From: Betaproteobacteria bacterium
Lineage (GTDB): Bacteria > Pseudomonadota > Gammaproteobacteria > Burkholderiales > SG8-39
Length of the DNA stretch: 5,921 bases
Direction: 5' to 3'
Assembly: GCA_012274205.1 (NCBI GenBank)
Contig: JAAOZY010000113.1
Coordinates: 1 to 5,921 of the forward strand
How positions within the stretch are numbered: the first letter of the stretch is position 1; each line of letters starts with the position of its first letter. This document shows, piece after piece, positions 5,218-5,921 of the stretch. The notes below the pieces were generated by a model. It saw nothing but the letters and a program-made list of their open reading frames with translations. It was not told where the DNA came from and did no database searches. The translations under genes and the position numbers were made by a program.

Positions 5218-5259
5218 GATTGCGCGCAGTGCATGCCGGCCGGGGCCGCGCCGGCGGCG

Positions 5260-5880
5260 CTATGCGGCCAGCGCGCGTTCGACGAAGTCGAGCCGGTCCT
5301 GCCCCCAGAATATCTCGCCGTCGACGACATAGCTGGGCGCGCCGAACACATTGCGTTCGATCGCCTCCTGCGTATTCGCCGCGTATTCCGCCTTCACCGC
5401 ATCCGACTGCGCCGCGGCATCCAGCTCCGCAGCGTTCATGCCCTGCTCCTGGCACAGCGCGGCAAGGGTGTCCGCGTCGGCAATATTGCGCTCCTCGGCC
5501 CAGCAGGCGCGCTGTATCGCCCCGGCAAGCCGCATTGCCGCATCGCTGCCGCCGGCGCGCCCTGCGGCGACGATGAATTGCGCCGCTAGGTCCCCGGGCG
5601 CGGGGAAAAACTTGGGCTGCAAGTTGAGCGGCACGCCCAGATGCTGGCTGAAGCGCTTCAGCTCGACCAGCCGGTAGGCCTGGCGCTGCGGCGCGCGCTT
5701 GGGCAGTGGCAGGCCGCCCGACACCGGGAAGATCTTGCCGAAGTCGGCCGGCTTTACCCTGACGACGGCGCCATGGCGCTGCGCCATCGCGGCGAAACGC
5801 GTGTGTCCGAGGTAGGTCCAGGGTGATATCGGTGAAAAATAGTAATCCACGGTCTTGCCCATCGCGCCCGCCGCGAGCAT
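5260..5880 (-). CDS. 2-hydroxychromene-2-carboxylate isomerase / DsbA-family kappa-GST-like protein
   Basis: The product is 206 residues with a thioredoxin-like fold and a helical insertion. DYYFSPISPWTYLG at 12-25 is the N-terminal active-site region; Ser16 takes the place of the first DsbA cysteine and is the expected glutathione-activating serine. NVFGAPSYVVDGEIFWGQDRLDFVE at 177-201 holds the cis-proline (Pro182) and the final strand and helix. The type enzyme NahD uses glutathione to isomerise 2-hydroxychromene-2-carboxylate in naphthalene breakdown, but many relatives occur without any aromatic pathway, and none is visible here, so the natural substrate is unknown. The ATG at 5880 is the longest start; the ATG at 5862 (giving MGKTVDYYF) looks more typical of the family. 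Neither has a Shine-Dalgarno. A TATTAG hexamer (5895-5900, minus) could be a -10 box. The gene probably leads the minus-strand pair. Confidence 0.9.
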   Translation of the reverse strand: MLAAGAMGKTVDYYFSPISPWTYLGHTRFAAMAQRHGAVVRVKPADFGKIFPVSGGLPLPKRAPQRQAYRLVELKRFSQHLGVPLNLQPKFFPAPGDLAAQFIVAAGRAGGSDAAMRLAGAIQRACWAEERNIADADTLAALCQEQGMNAAELDAAAQSDAVKAEYAANTQEAIERNVFGAPSYVVDGEIFWGQDRLDFVERALAA

Positions 5881-5921
5881 CCGCCAGTTTTCGACTAATA
5901 TGGCGGCACATTCAATCAGGA

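Noticed and set aside
4348..5589. A 413-codon plus-strand open frame covering the right-hand genes
   Set aside because: It overlaps two well-supported minus-strand genes, has no family motif, and starts in a non-coding stretch without a ribosome binding site.

Overview
The window is GC-rich chromosomal DNA. Long antisense frames stay open opposite the real genes, and codons are strongly biased to G or C at third positions. The gene families suggest a proteobacterium, most likely a betaproteobacterium (Burkholderiales, Nitrosomonadales or a relative). That placement is an inference from gene style and not from a marker gene. I see no rRNA, tRNA, insertion sequence, CRISPR array or prophage gene.

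Layout. (1) 1-870, minus: the first 290 codons of a PLP-dependent D-threonine aldolase/DSD1-type enzyme, cut by the left edge. (2) 871-1028: a divergent intergenic region. (3) 1029-1910, plus: a short-chain dehydrogenase that aligns from memory with mitochondrial 2,4-dienoyl-CoA reductase (DECR1) but has tryptophan where the catalytic tyrosine should be. (4) 1911-1994: a short region with an 11-bp inverted repeat, a candidate promoter and several mutually exclusive hairpins running into the next start codon. (5) 1995-3430, plus: a two-gene gluconate/pentose-phosphate operon, gnd (short 6-phosphogluconate dehydrogenase) and gntK (gluconokinase), joined by a GTGA overlap. (6) 3431-3912: 482 bases without a convincing gene but with a series of inverted repeats. 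(7) 3913-4155, plus: an 80-residue secreted Gly/Ala/Thr-rich protein resembling GfcA/YjbE of exopolysaccharide operons, with its own ribosome binding site and a good intrinsic terminator (4176-4211). (8) 4212-4425: nothing convincing. (9) 4426-5880, minus: a spermidine-synthase-fold protein preceded by a DsbA/kappa-GST-fold 2-hydroxychromene-2-carboxylate isomerase-like protein, probably co-transcribed and converging on the small secreted gene.

How the genes fit together. GntK phosphorylates gluconate to 6-phosphogluconate and Gnd oxidatively decarboxylates this to ribulose 5-phosphate, so the pair is a complete route from gluconate into the pentose phosphate pathway. No transporter or regulator is in view. 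The other genes look like unrelated single-function neighbours. The points most worth a second look are the Tyr-to-Trp change in the reductase, the structured leader of gnd-gntK, the orphan GfcA/YjbE-like peptide, and the hairpin-rich region upstream of it. I do not see a clearly new multi-gene system here.
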